Positions 23,090-30,716 of a stretch of 32,383 bases of DNA are shown here, piece by piece (position 1 is the first letter of the stretch; every line of letters starts with the position of its first letter). A program made the position numbers and the translations under genes. Where the stretch lies: positions 1 to 32,383 of the forward strand of contig NZ_QUMK01000071.1 in the NCBI RefSeq assembly GCF_010907035.1, read 5' to 3'. The notes beneath the pieces were generated by a model, which was given only the letters and a program-made list of their open reading frames with translations, had not been told where the DNA came from and ran no database searches. This stretch comes from Rhodopseudomonas sp. BR0M22. Lineage in GTDB: Bacteria; Pseudomonadota; Alphaproteobacteria; Rhizobiales; Xanthobacteraceae.

Positions 23090-24535
23090 CTATTGCACGC
23101 CGTAGCCGGCGAATTCTTGGCCGATATTGGGATCGAGCTTCTTGGCCGTGGTCAGGTCGATTTCGCCTTCTGAGGTGAGCCCGATCCGCTTGCGCGCCAG
23201 CCCGCGGCCATACAGCGACGAGGTCAGGCGCGGATTGATCTTGAGCGCGGCGTCGAAGTCGGCGATCGCGGCCTTGTCGCGGCCGCTCTTCAGGTGCAGC
23301 AGCCCGCGGCTGTCGAGCGCATCAACGAAGTTCGGGCGCAGCAGCAGCGCCTGATCGCAGTCGGCGAGCGCACGTTCCAGCTCGCCGATCACGGTGCGGG
23401 CCCAACAGCGGTTGTTGTAAGCCTCGACGTCCTTGGCGTTGAGGCGGATCGCCTCGTCGAAGTCCTTGATCGCAGCTCGATACGCGCCCTTGCTGGCATA
23501 GACCTGGCCTCGCCGGTAATACGCATTGCCGTCGGATGGGCGCTCCGTAATTCGCGCGGTGAGCGATTTCACCGTCGGATCGCTCGCGAGCGCCAGCACC
23601 AATTTGTCATCGCCGCCGCTGTCGGAGGGCTTCGGTTGCGCTATCTGCGGCGGCTTTGTGTCGGCGGCCGTTGCCGCGGGCTTTGTGGTTTCCGCCGTTG
23701 CCGGAGTTGCGGCCGGTTTGGCGGGCTCGACCGGCGTGTCGGATGGCTGGTCTGCGGTCTTGGCAACGGCCTTGGCGCCCGGCACGAAAATGAAGTTCTC
23801 GGCGAGCGAGGACGAGATCCACGGCACCTGCTCGCCATGCGAGGCGCGGGTGACGGTGGTCCGGGTGCGGTTGAGCGCCTCTTCGGCGGAAATCCCCGGC
23901 TCGCGGATGTCCGTGATCAATGCGCTGACGAACGGGCTGCGGTCGGCGTCATTGTCGGTCACGACGGCGCTGAGCGCCGCAGCGTACATCACCAGCGATC
24001 CGCTCGGTGCGATGACCGGCGCCAGGCCGGCCGAGAAGCTGCGGAAGCGGCGCTCGAACGGGTTGCGCCGCGAGGCGTCGATCAACGCGATCTTGACCGC
24101 GGCGCCGCGGCTGTTCAGTTCGCCGAGCACGGCCTCGAGCGAGACGCCGTCGCGCCGGACATCCGGTTCGGTCCAGATCTGAGCATCGACCGGCACCAGA
24201 TAGCTCTGCCGCCCGGATTGGATTCCGAAGCCGCTGAAGAACACCAGCGCCACCGACCCCGGCTTGACGCGCTGATACAGCCGATCGAAGGCGCGCCGCA
24301 TGGCATCGCCGCTCAGGTCTTCGCCCAGCTCCACATCGAAGCCCGCGCGCTGCAACTCAGCGGTCAGTGCACGGGCATCGTTGCCCGGCTGTCTCAACGG
24401 CCGGTCCGCATCCGGATATTTGCCGTTGCCGATCACCAGCGCGATGCGCGGTGCCGCACCATCGGCAGCGAACGATTGCGGCATGGCCGTGACGATAGCG
24501 AGCAGCAGAACGACCAGGCCGAGATGAAGTTTCAT
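23090..24535 (-). CDS. Secreted caspase-fold (peptidase C14-like) TPR protein lacking the catalytic dyad
   Basis: A 481-aa exported protein. A signal peptide (LGLVVLLLAIVTAMPQSFA, about residues 5-23) precedes a caspase/p20-like domain (RIALVIGNGKY at residue 30 to about 250). A Pro/Ala/Thr/Lys-rich linker follows (about 255-310), then about four TPR repeats (about 337-475). In active caspase-like proteins the dyad is in SGHG and DAC motifs; here these read FSGFGIQ (Phe103 for His) and IDASRRNPF (Ser155 for Cys). Proteolysis by the usual mechanism is therefore not expected. The surrounding fold motifs (YLVPVDA, RRNPFERR) are intact, so this looks like selection for a non-enzymatic role such as binding. 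The OmpA-domain gene downstream suggests a periplasmic scaffold. Confidence 0.88.
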   Translation of the reverse strand: MKLHLGLVVLLLAIVTAMPQSFAADGAAPRIALVIGNGKYPDADRPLRQPGNDARALTAELQRAGFDVELGEDLSGDAMRRAFDRLYQRVKPGSVALVFFSGFGIQSGRQSYLVPVDAQIWTEPDVRRDGVSLEAVLGELNSRGAAVKIALIDASRRNPFERRFRSFSAGLAPVIAPSGSLVMYAAALSAVVTDNDADRSPFVSALITDIREPGISAEEALNRTRTTVTRASHGEQVPWISSSLAENFIFVPGAKAVAKTADQPSDTPVEPAKPAATPATAETTKPAATAADTKPPQIAQPKPSDSGGDDKLVLALASDPTVKSLTARITERPSDGNAYYRRGQVYASKGAYRAAIKDFDEAIRLNAKDVEAYNNRCWARTVIGELERALADCDQALLLRPNFVDALDSRGLLHLKSGRDKAAIADFDAALKINPRLTSSLYGRGLARKRIGLTSEGEIDLTTAKKLDPNIGQEFAGYGVQ

Positions 24536-24710
24536 GCGATGCCGGATTTGCGGTGAAAACAGTCCCGATCGTGTCGGGCGGTCAACTCGGACTTTGTGCG
24601 TCGCATCTCACCCCGTCGTGATCGCGCCTGTCAATTGCCGCAAGCCGCGGCGCTCTTCGTCATAGCAGCCGCATATTTACGGGCCGCGACGTGCTGCACC
24701 GAAAACGCGG

Positions 24711-25208
24711 CTATCCGACCGAAGCAGATGCCTTCGCTGGGGTCGTCTCGGAATGGTCGTGGCTGGCCTGGATCAGGTTCAGATGTCGCTCGATCTTGCC
24801 GAGCGCTGCGGCGAACTGTTCGAGTTCGCGGGACGACAGGCAGGACAAGATGTCCTGTTCCTTGCGTTTCAGCCGGGGAACCAGTTCGAGATACAGGGCG
24901 CGGCCTTTCTTGGTGAGACGCAGCCGAAACTCGCGGCGGTCATCCTCGTTCTCGACCCGTTCGATCAGTTCGCGGTCCAACAGGCCGTTCACCGCACGGC
25001 TGATCGTCGATTTGTGCGTGCGTGTGCACTGCGCAATGAACTGGGCCGTGCAGGCATCGCTGCGAAAACCGAGGGTCGCGAGAATGCGCCAGCCGGGAAT
25101 ATCCAGCCCATAGCGCTGCTGATACTCCTCCGACAGCGCGGCGCTGACTTCCGCTGCCAGCCGATTGAGCTGGAACGGCACAAACGAGAACAAATCGAGC
25201 TTCGTCAA
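24711..25208 (-). CDS. MarR-family transcriptional regulator of the homogentisate operon
   Basis: A winged-helix MarR protein of 165 aa from the chosen TTG start. The N-terminal dimerisation helices (FVPFQLNRLAAEVSAALSEEY) are followed by the DNA-binding domain (ILATLG, the recognition helix HKSTISRAVNGLLDRELI, and the wing with the DDRRE motif). It is divergent from the hydroxylase gene, and a near-perfect palindrome lies between them, so autorepression and control of the operon by a homogentisate-type ligand is a fair inference. There is no ATG in the N-terminal part. TTG 25208 has GGAG at 7 bases and begins the protein just where MarR homologues do (TKLDLFSFVPF). The alternative TTG at 25265 lies inside the palindrome and has no ribosome site. 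Confidence 0.9.
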   Translation of the reverse strand: MTKLDLFSFVPFQLNRLAAEVSAALSEEYQQRYGLDIPGWRILATLGFRSDACTAQFIAQCTRTHKSTISRAVNGLLDRELIERVENEDDRREFRLRLTKKGRALYLELVPRLKRKEQDILSCLSSRELEQFAAALGKIERHLNLIQASHDHSETTPAKASASVG

Positions 25209-25254
25209 AAAAAATCTCCGGGGCCGGGTTGCGCGGCGCGACGACTGCGGCTTA

Positions 25255-25276
25255 GATAGTTGCAAATGAAACTATC
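25255..25276. promoter_or_regulatory. MarR operator candidate (22-base near-perfect palindrome)
   Basis: GATAGTT and AACTATC flank an 8-base centre (GCAAATGA). Pairing continues partly into the centre, with CA..TG in register, so only two base pairs of the dyad are broken outside the central AA/AT. This size and AT-rich character are typical of MarR operators. It lies in the 127-base divergent gap and stands out against GC-rich surroundings. Confidence 0.7.
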
Positions 25277-25330
25277 ATGCAGGAGGACGCCTTGACCAGC
25301 GCTTTGCACGGGACGGGTCGGCAGGGCTGA
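25277..25330 (+). other. Leader mini-ORF with a strong ribosome site before the hydroxylase
   Basis: A perfect AGGAGG (25281-25286) lies 5 bases before TTG 25292, which opens a 12-codon frame that ends with TGA at 25328-25330. An in-frame ATG at 25277 would give 17 codons. The hydroxylase ATG follows 5 bases after that stop and has only a weak site of its own. Re-initiation from the mini-ORF, or a decayed old start, would explain the layout. Confidence 0.4.
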
Positions 25331-25335
25331 GGCCG

Positions 25336-26943
25336 ATGGCCCATCAGGAACATTTCCAGTTCGGCTATCGCCGGCATCCGGATCAGGATCGCAAAGAGCC
25401 GGCGCGCCATCCGGTCGTGGTGGTCGGCGCCGGTCCGGTCGGATTGTCGCTGGCGATCGATCTGGCGCAGCGCGGCCAAAACGTCGTGCTGCTCGACGAT
25501 GCCGACCGGATCGGCGAGGGCTCGCGCGCGATCTGTTTTTCCAAGCGTGCGCTCGAAGTCTGGGACCGGCTCGGCGTCGGCGCGCAGATGGTCGAGAAGG
25601 GCGTTGTCTGGCAGGTCGGCAAGATCTTTCGCCGCGACGAGATGGTGTATCGCTTCGACCTGCTGCCGGAGACCGGCCACAAGATGCCGGCCTTCGTCAA
25701 CCTGCAGCAATACTACGCCGAGGCATTCCTGGTCGGCCGGGTGCAGCAACTCCCGGGAATCGATCTGCGCTGGCGCAACAAGGTGACGGCGCTCGCCCAG
25801 CACAACGATCACGCCGAGCTGACAATCGAGACGCCGGATGGGACGTATCGTCTTGCCGCCGACTACGTGGTCGCCTGTGACGGTGCCCGCTCGAGCCTGC
25901 GCGGCATGGTCGGCGCTGAGTTCGCCGGCGAAGTGTTCGAAGATCAGTTCCTGATCGCCGACGTGAAGATGACGGCGGAGTTTCCGACCGAGCGCTGGTT
26001 CTGGTTCGATCCGCCGTTCCATTCCGGCCAGTCGGCGCTGCTGCATCGCCAGCCCGACGACGTCTGGCGGATTGATCTGCAGATCGGGCCTGAGGCCGAT
26101 GCTGCGGTGGAGCGTCAGCCGGAGCGGGTGCGGCCGCGGATCGAGCGGATGCTCGGCCACGGCGATTTCAGCTTCGAGTGGATCTCGATCTACAAGTTCC
26201 AATGCCGGCGGATGCAGCGCTTCCTGCACGAGCGGGTGATCTTCGCCGGCGACTCCGCCCATCAGGTGTCGCCGTTCGGCGCGCGCGGCGCGAATTCGGG
26301 CCTCGAGGATGGCGAGAACCTTGCCTGGAAGCTCGATCTGGTGCTGCGCGGGCAGGCGCCGGCCAGCCTGCTCGACAGCTACGATGTCGAGCGCAGCCAG
26401 GCGGCCGACGACAACATCCGCCACTCCACCCGTTCGACCGATTTCATCGCGCCGCATTCCAAGCAGGAGCGCCGGCTGCGCGACGCGGTGCTGGCGCTGG
26501 CGCACGATGTCGAATTCGCCAAGCGAATGGTCAATGCCGGCCGGCTGTCGACGCCCTCCGTGTACCAATCCTCGCTGTCGACGGATGATGTCGACATCTG
26601 GAGTTCGGGCCCCGGGCCTGGCGCTGCGATGCGCGACGCACCGCTGAAGGCGGCCGATGGCACGCCGGTCTACCTCACTGACGCGTTCATCCAGGCCGGC
26701 GGCGGTTTCGTACTGCTGGAGCGAGCCAATGGCGGCGCCGCCCCGTTGCCGCCGGGCGTCCGCAGCATCCGGATCGGCGACAATGCGCCGCTGCGCGACG
26801 AGCAGGGCGCCTTCGCGCAGCGCTACGATGCCGCGCCGGGCTCGGCCTATTTGCTCCGCCCCGATGGCTACGTCGCCGCGCGGTTCCGCCATCCGACGCA
26901 GGCTGCCGTCGACACAGCCCTGGCGCGGGCGTGCGGACGATGA
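25336..26943 (+). CDS. FAD-dependent aromatic hydroxylase (MhpA/MhaA-like)
   Basis: A class A flavoprotein monooxygenase of 535 aa in the cytoplasm, using NAD(P)H and O2 to hydroxylate an aromatic ring. Motifs: GxGxxG at residues 31-36 (VVVVGAGPVGLSL), the DG motif ACDGARSSLRG near 180, and the GD motif FAGDSAHQVSPFGARGANSG near 305. A C-terminal thioredoxin-like region (PGVRSIRIGD to YLLRPDGYVAARF) is typical of PheA/MhpA-type hydroxylases. It is the first gene of the operon that includes hmgA, so its product is probably homogentisate. The 3-hydroxyphenylacetate 6-hydroxylase MhaA of Pseudomonas putida is my favoured analogue, since it also needs a small partner and such a protein is encoded next. 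MhpA-type activity on hydroxyphenylpropionate is the alternative. Confidence 0.88.
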   Translation: MAHQEHFQFGYRRHPDQDRKEPARHPVVVVGAGPVGLSLAIDLAQRGQNVVLLDDADRIGEGSRAICFSKRALEVWDRLGVGAQMVEKGVVWQVGKIFRRDEMVYRFDLLPETGHKMPAFVNLQQYYAEAFLVGRVQQLPGIDLRWRNKVTALAQHNDHAELTIETPDGTYRLAADYVVACDGARSSLRGMVGAEFAGEVFEDQFLIADVKMTAEFPTERWFWFDPPFHSGQSALLHRQPDDVWRIDLQIGPEADAAVERQPERVRPRIERMLGHGDFSFEWISIYKFQCRRMQRFLHERVIFAGDSAHQVSPFGARGANSGLEDGENLAWKLDLVLRGQAPASLLDSYDVERSQAADDNIRHSTRSTDFIAPHSKQERRLRDAVLALAHDVEFAKRMVNAGRLSTPSVYQSSLSTDDVDIWSSGPGPGAAMRDAPLKAADGTPVYLTDAFIQAGGGFVLLERANGGAAPLPPGVRSIRIGDNAPLRDEQGAFAQRYDAAPGSAYLLRPDGYVAARFRHPTQAAVDTALARACGR

Positions 26944-27002
26944 GGGTAGTGATGACATTTGTCGCGACTCAGAGCTTCGAACGAGCATCGCAGCGCATGG
27001 TG

Positions 27003-27186
27003 CGGAGCCTCTCACCCCAGGCACGACATCACCTCTCCCCGCGTGCGGGGAGAGGTCGACGCGCATCGTCAGATGCGCGGCGGGTGAGGGGGCGTCTCGA
27101 CGAGGCCGAGACACCGTGCCCGCATCGCCCCTCACCCCGACCCTCTCCCCGCAAGAGCGGGGCGAGGGGGCGCGCAGCGGCTGGGG
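27003..27186. repeat. Mosaic of GC-rich palindromes between hydroxylase and DUF2783 genes
   Basis: Four hairpins lie in series. ACCTCTCCCCGC/GCGGGGAGAGGT (27031-27056) is a 12-bp perfect stem. GCGCATC/GATGCGC (27061-27078), GTCTCG/CGAGAC (27094-27112) and CCCTCTCCCCGC/GCGGGGCGAGGG (27141-27168) follow. A GGGTGAGGGGGCG-type arm (27082 onwards) and CGCCCCTCACCC (from 27127) enclose the third. This is a dispersed intergenic repeat, related to that at the left edge, inserted inside an operon. Confidence 0.75.
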
Positions 27187-27232
27187 AGAAGTCGATGTGC
27201 AGACGAGGGCGTTCGAAGGGGAGGGGCGTCCG

Positions 27233-27448
27233 ATGACCGACGCGCTCTCCACCGCCAGCAATTTCGCCGATCCCGATGCTGCCTACCGGCTGATTGTCGA
27301 GGCGCATCGCGGGCTCAGCGACGAACAGAGCGCGGCACTCGACGCCGCGCTGGTGCTGATCCTCGCCAATCACATCGGCGATCTCGATTTGCTGCGCGAG
27401 GCGACGGCGTTGGCGAAGCGGGGCGTGGTGGAGGGGCAACGGGAGTGA
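27233..27448 (+). CDS. DUF2783 small protein, probable partner of the hydroxylase
   Basis: A 71-aa soluble protein, predicted all-helical. It carries the family pattern NFADPDAAYRLIVEAHRGLSD, then EQSAALDAALVLILANHIGD and an acidic/Arg tail, which I recognise as DUF2783. GGGGAGGGG just before the ATG at 27233 is a strong ribosome site. It lies between the flavin hydroxylase and the MBL-fold gene of the homogentisate operon. The P. putida 3-hydroxyphenylacetate hydroxylase is described as a flavoprotein (MhaA) plus a small coupling protein (MhaB). I infer, without alignment, that this protein plays the MhaB-like role of coupling NADH oxidation to ring hydroxylation. The gene is separated from the hydroxylase by 289 bases of palindromic repeat. 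Confidence 0.85.
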   Translation: MTDALSTASNFADPDAAYRLIVEAHRGLSDEQSAALDAALVLILANHIGDLDLLREATALAKRGVVEGQRE

Positions 27449-27491
27449 GCGGCGTCAACGAAACCGCGCGGCGCAAGCACAGCCCCAGGTT

Positions 27492-27612
27492 CGTCATTCC
27501 GGGGCGCGCCGTCAGGCGCGAACCCGGAATCTCGAAGTGATGTGCGAAGCGGCGGTCGCAGAACAGCTCGGGATTCCGGGTTCGCTCGCTGCGCGAGCGC
27601 CCCGGAATGACC
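27492..27612. repeat. Dispersed palindromic repeat, family B (paired copies)
   Basis: Two inverted copies of an element flank a short unique centre. The left copy (27492-27534) reads CATTCCGGGGCGCGC, a short spacer, then GCGCGAACCCGGAATCTCG. The right copy (27567-27612) carries GGATTCCGGGTTCGC and GCGAGCGCCCCGGAATGACC in the opposite sense. A single relative lies at 32132-32171. It occupies nearly all the gap between the DUF2783 and MBL genes. Confidence 0.75.
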
Positions 27613-27638
27613 AACTAGAAACAGAGTAAGGACCCCAC

Positions 27639-28592
27639 ATGGCCAAAGGCTTCGCCTCCACCACCGACCTCGCCGAGAAGAAGGTGACGTTTTCCGAGAT
27701 CGGGCCCGATCTCTATGCATTCACGGCGGAGGGTGATCCGAATTCGGCAGTGATCGTCGGCGACGATGGTTGTCTGGTGTTCGACGCGCAAGCGACGCCG
27801 GCGATGGCGGGTAAGGTGATCGAGCGCGTCCGCAGCGTCACCGACAAACCGATCAAATATGTGGTGCTGTCGCACTATCATGCGGTGCGCGTGCTCGGCG
27901 CGTCGGCCTATCAGGCGCAAGGCATCATCGCGTCGCAGGAGACCTATCGGCTGATTGAGGAGCGCGGCCAGCAGGATTGGGATTCGGAATACGGACGGTT
28001 TCCGCGGCTGTTCCAGGATGCCGAGAGCATTCCGGGGCTGACTTGGCCGACGCTGGCGTTCGACGGCGAGATGTCGGTCTTCCTCGGCAAGCGTGAGGTG
28101 CGGCTGATGCAGCTCGGCGCCGGCCATACGTCAGGTGACATCGTCGCCTGGGTGCCGGACGCGCAGGTGATGTTCACCGGCGACCTCGTCGAATATCACT
28201 CGGCCTGCTATTGCGGCGACGCGTATTTGCGTGAATGGCCGGCGACGCTGAACGAGATCCGCGAGTTCAATCCGAAGGCGATCGCACCCGGGCGCGGCGA
28301 CGCGCTGAAGGGGCTGGAGACAACGCGCGAGGCGATCGCGATGACGCGCGATTTCGTCGGCACGCTGTACGGCGCCGCCGAGATCTCGGTCGCCAAAGGT
28401 CGCAGCCTGAAGGAAACCTGGGACGCCACCCGCGAGGTGATGGACCCGAAATTCGCGTCCTTCGCGATCTACGAGCACTGCCTGCCGTTCAACGTGTCGC
28501 GCGCGTTCGACGAAGCCTCGGGCATCGACGATCCGGTGATCTGGACCGCCGAGCGCGATCGCGAAATGTGGGCCGCCCTTCAGGGCGGTTAG
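27639..28592 (+). CDS. Metallo-beta-lactamase-fold protein with a single-metal site pattern
   Basis: A 317-aa MBL-fold protein in the homogentisate operon, cytoplasmic (no signal). The first zinc-site ligands are present: His79 and His81 (LSHYHAVRVLG), His163 (GHTSGD) and Asp182 (FTGDLVEYH). The ligands unique to the second metal are all replaced: Val83 and Arg84 stand where HxHxDH has Asp-His, and Arg219 replaces the distal His in PGRG. This ordered loss suggests a mononuclear hydrolase or lyase rather than decay. AAGGA 7 bases upstream supports ATG 27639. Position between the hydroxylase pair and hmgA suggests a lactone, ester or thioester linked to homogentisate, such as a hydroxy-benzofuranone lactone. 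Function is unknown to me. Confidence 0.85.
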   Translation: MAKGFASTTDLAEKKVTFSEIGPDLYAFTAEGDPNSAVIVGDDGCLVFDAQATPAMAGKVIERVRSVTDKPIKYVVLSHYHAVRVLGASAYQAQGIIASQETYRLIEERGQQDWDSEYGRFPRLFQDAESIPGLTWPTLAFDGEMSVFLGKREVRLMQLGAGHTSGDIVAWVPDAQVMFTGDLVEYHSACYCGDAYLREWPATLNEIREFNPKAIAPGRGDALKGLETTREAIAMTRDFVGTLYGAAEISVAKGRSLKETWDATREVMDPKFASFAIYEHCLPFNVSRAFDEASGIDDPVIWTAERDREMWAALQGG

Positions 28593-28649
28593 TCCGAACC
28601 GCAAGCGCGGCTTCGGCCGCGTCCCTCGCCAACCGATCGGAGGACGACC

Positions 28650-29996
28650 ATGAACATCAATGCCGCGCCGCAGATCCTCGGCGGCTCATCGCAAGGCATC
28701 ACGCCCGGCTATATGTCGGGGTTCGGCAATTCGTTCGAGACCGAGGCGCTGCCCGGCGCATTGCCGGTCGGACGCAATTCGCCGCAGCGCTGCGCCTACG
28801 GTCTCTACGCCGAGCAATTGTCCGGCTCGCCCTTCACCGCCCCGCGCGGCGCCAACGAGCGGAGCTGGCTGTATCGCATCCGCCCGTCGGTGAAGCACTC
28901 CGGTCGCTTCGCCAAAGCCGACATGGGGTTGTGGCGTTCGGCGCCGTGCTTCGAGCACGATTTGCCGATCGCGCAGCTGCGCTGGGACCCGCCGCCGATG
29001 CCGCAGGACAAGCTGACCTTCCTGCAGGGCGTGCGTACCATGACGACGGCCGGCGACGTCAACACCCAAACTGGGATGGCGACGCATCTTTATCTGATCA
29101 CCCAGTCGATGGTCGATCAGCACTTCTACAATGCCGACGGCGAGATGATGTTCGTGCCGCAGCAGGGGAGCCTGCGTCTCGTCACCGAGTTCGGAATCAT
29201 CACCATCGAGCCGGCCGAGATCGCGGTGATCCCGCGCGGCGTCAAGTTCCGGGTAGAACTGGTCGATGGCCCGGCGCGCGGTTATCTGTGCGAGAACTAT
29301 GGCGGTGCGTTCACGCTGCCGGAGCGCGGCCCGATCGGCGCCAATTGCCTCGCCAATTCGCGCGACTTCCTCACGCCGGTCGCCGCCTATGAGGATAAGG
29401 ACACGCCGACCGAACTGTATGTGAAATGGGGCGGTTCGCTGTACGTGACCAAGCTGCCGCATTCCCCGATCGACGTCGTCGCCTGGCACGGCAACTACGC
29501 GCCGTACAAATACGATCTGCGGACCTATTCGCCGGTCGGCGCGATCGGCTTCGACCATCCCGATCCGTCGATTTTCACCGTGCTGACCTCGCCGTCCGAG
29601 ACGCCGGGCACCGCGAACATCGACTTCGTGATCTTCCCCGAGCGCTGGATGGTGGCGGAGAACACGTTCCGGCCGCCGTGGTATCACATGAACATCATGT
29701 CGGAGTTCATGGGGCTGATCTACGGCGTCTACGACGCCAAGCCGCAGGGCTTCGTGCCGGGCGGCGCGTCGCTGCACAACATGATGCTGCCGCATGGCCC
29801 TGATCGCGAGGCGTTCGATCATGCCAGCAACGGTGAGCTGAAGCCCGTGAAGCTGACCGGCACGATGGCGTTCATGTTCGAGACCCGCTATCCGCAGCGC
29901 GTCACTGAGTATGCGGCAAGCTCCGGCCTGCTGCAGGACGATTACGCCGACTGCTGGAACGGCCTCGAAAAGCGCTTCGATCCGAACCGGCCATGA
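28650..29996 (+). CDS. hmgA: Homogentisate 1,2-dioxygenase
   Basis: An Fe(II) ring-cleaving dioxygenase of 448 aa (family about 430-450) that opens homogentisate to maleylacetoacetate with O2, in the cytoplasm. Metal ligands of the human enzyme (His335, Glu341, His371) appear with identical spacing as His346, Glu352 and His382 ([12 protein letters not shown] and LPHGPD). The N-terminus [20 protein letters not shown] is diagnostic. GGAGG about 7 bases upstream supports ATG 28650. Its TGA overlaps the maiA ATG by 4 bases. It lies 57 bases after the MBL gene. All active-site features look normal. Confidence 0.98.
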   Translation: MNINAAPQILGGSSQGITPGYMSGFGNSFETEALPGALPVGRNSPQRCAYGLYAEQLSGSPFTAPRGANERSWLYRIRPSVKHSGRFAKADMGLWRSAPCFEHDLPIAQLRWDPPPMPQDKLTFLQGVRTMTTAGDVNTQTGMATHLYLITQSMVDQHFYNADGEMMFVPQQGSLRLVTEFGIITIEPAEIAVIPRGVKFRVELVDGPARGYLCENYGGAFTLPERGPIGANCLANSRDFLTPVAAYEDKDTPTELYVKWGGSLYVTKLPHSPIDVVAWHGNYAPYKYDLRTYSPVGAIGFDHPDPSIFTVLTSPSETPGTANIDFVIFPERWMVAENTFRPPWYHMNIMSEFMGLIYGVYDAKPQGFVPGGASLHNMMLPHGPDREAFDHASNGELKPVKLTGTMAFMFETRYPQRVTEYAASSGLLQDDYADCWNGLEKRFDPNRP

Positions 29997-30649
29997 GCAA
30001 AGCTCAGGATCACGACGCCGCGGTGCTGTACGGCTATTTCCGCTCCTCCGCGGCGTATCGGGTGCGGATCGCGCTCAACTTGAAGAACATCGTGGTGGCG
30101 CAGCGCTACGTTCACCTGCGCAACGGCGAACAGAACCTCGAGGCGTTCCGCTGGATCAATCCGGCCGGCCTGGTGCCGTATTGGAGCGAGGGCGAGTTCA
30201 ACGTCGGGCAATCGCTGGCGATCATCGAATATCTCGACGAGACCCACCCCGAGCCGCCGCTGCTGCCGAAAGATCCGAAGGCTCGCGCCATCGTGCGCGA
30301 GATCGCCTATGCGGTGGCCTGCGACATCCATCCGATCGGAAACCTGCGCATCCTGAAGCGGCTCAGCGAACTCGGCGTCGACGAGGTCGACCGCGCGTGC
30401 TGGTCGAAGGAATGGATCGAGCAAGGCTTTGCGGCGATCGAGGCGCGGCTGGTGCAGACGCCGGGGCCGTTCGCATTCGGCCATAGGCCGACGCTCGCCG
30501 ACATCTGCATCGTCCCGCAAGTGTTCAACGCCCGTCGCTTCGACGCCGACCTCGCCCCGTTCGAACGCATCCGCCAGATCGAAGCCGAAGCAATGAAGCT
30601 CGACGCCTTCGTCGCCGCAGAGCCGGGCCGGCAGCCGGATGCGGAGTAG
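29993..30649 (+). CDS. maiA: Maleylacetoacetate isomerase (zeta-class GST)
   Basis: A glutathione-dependent isomerase of 218 aa that turns maleylacetoacetate into fumarylacetoacetate. The N-terminal thioredoxin fold carries the zeta-class region [18 protein letters not shown], with the catalytic-type Ser retained but Ala where eukaryotic enzymes have Cys (SSCSWRVRIAL); Ala or Ser here is seen in bacterial members. The glutathione-gamma-glutamyl site follows in [13 protein letters not shown]. The C-terminal helical domain has the zeta motif [13 protein letters not shown] and a [14 protein letters not shown] segment. The start overlaps the hmgA stop (ATGA), so it is coupled to hmgA. The next gene, fahA, takes its product. 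Confidence 0.96.
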   Translation: MSKAQDHDAAVLYGYFRSSAAYRVRIALNLKNIVVAQRYVHLRNGEQNLEAFRWINPAGLVPYWSEGEFNVGQSLAIIEYLDETHPEPPLLPKDPKARAIVREIAYAVACDIHPIGNLRILKRLSELGVDEVDRACWSKEWIEQGFAAIEARLVQTPGPFAFGHRPTLADICIVPQVFNARRFDADLAPFERIRQIEAEAMKLDAFVAAEPGRQPDAE

Positions 30650-30654
30650 TATCT

Positions 30655-30691
30655 TCGTCATTGCGAGGAGCGGAGCGACGAAGCAATCCAG
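30655..30691. repeat. Dispersed repeat, GCGAGGAGCGGAGCGACGAA class
   Basis: A copy of a short repeat reading CATTGCGAGGAGCGGAGCG then ACGAAGCAATCCAG, with CTTCGTC/GACGAAG forming inverted ends. I know this element as common between genes in many proteobacteria. It starts 6 bases after the maiA stop. Confidence 0.7.
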
Positions 30692-30716
30692 CTGTTTTTG
30701 TACGACCCATCAACCT

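Noticed and set aside
27003-27186. Possible CRISPR-like array from repeated GC-rich motifs
   Set aside because: The units are hairpins of different sequence without regular spacing or unique spacers, and no cas genes are present.
25252-27261. A 669-codon minus-strand open frame
   Set aside because: Antisense to the hydroxylase gene; the hydroxylase frame shows clear FAD motifs and the antisense frame shows none.
29993-30649. Loss of the Cys in the maiA active-site motif as a sign of inactivity
   Set aside because: The catalytic-type Ser is kept, bacterial MaiA proteins often have Ala or Ser here, and the Cys of the eukaryotic enzyme is, to my knowledge, not essential.
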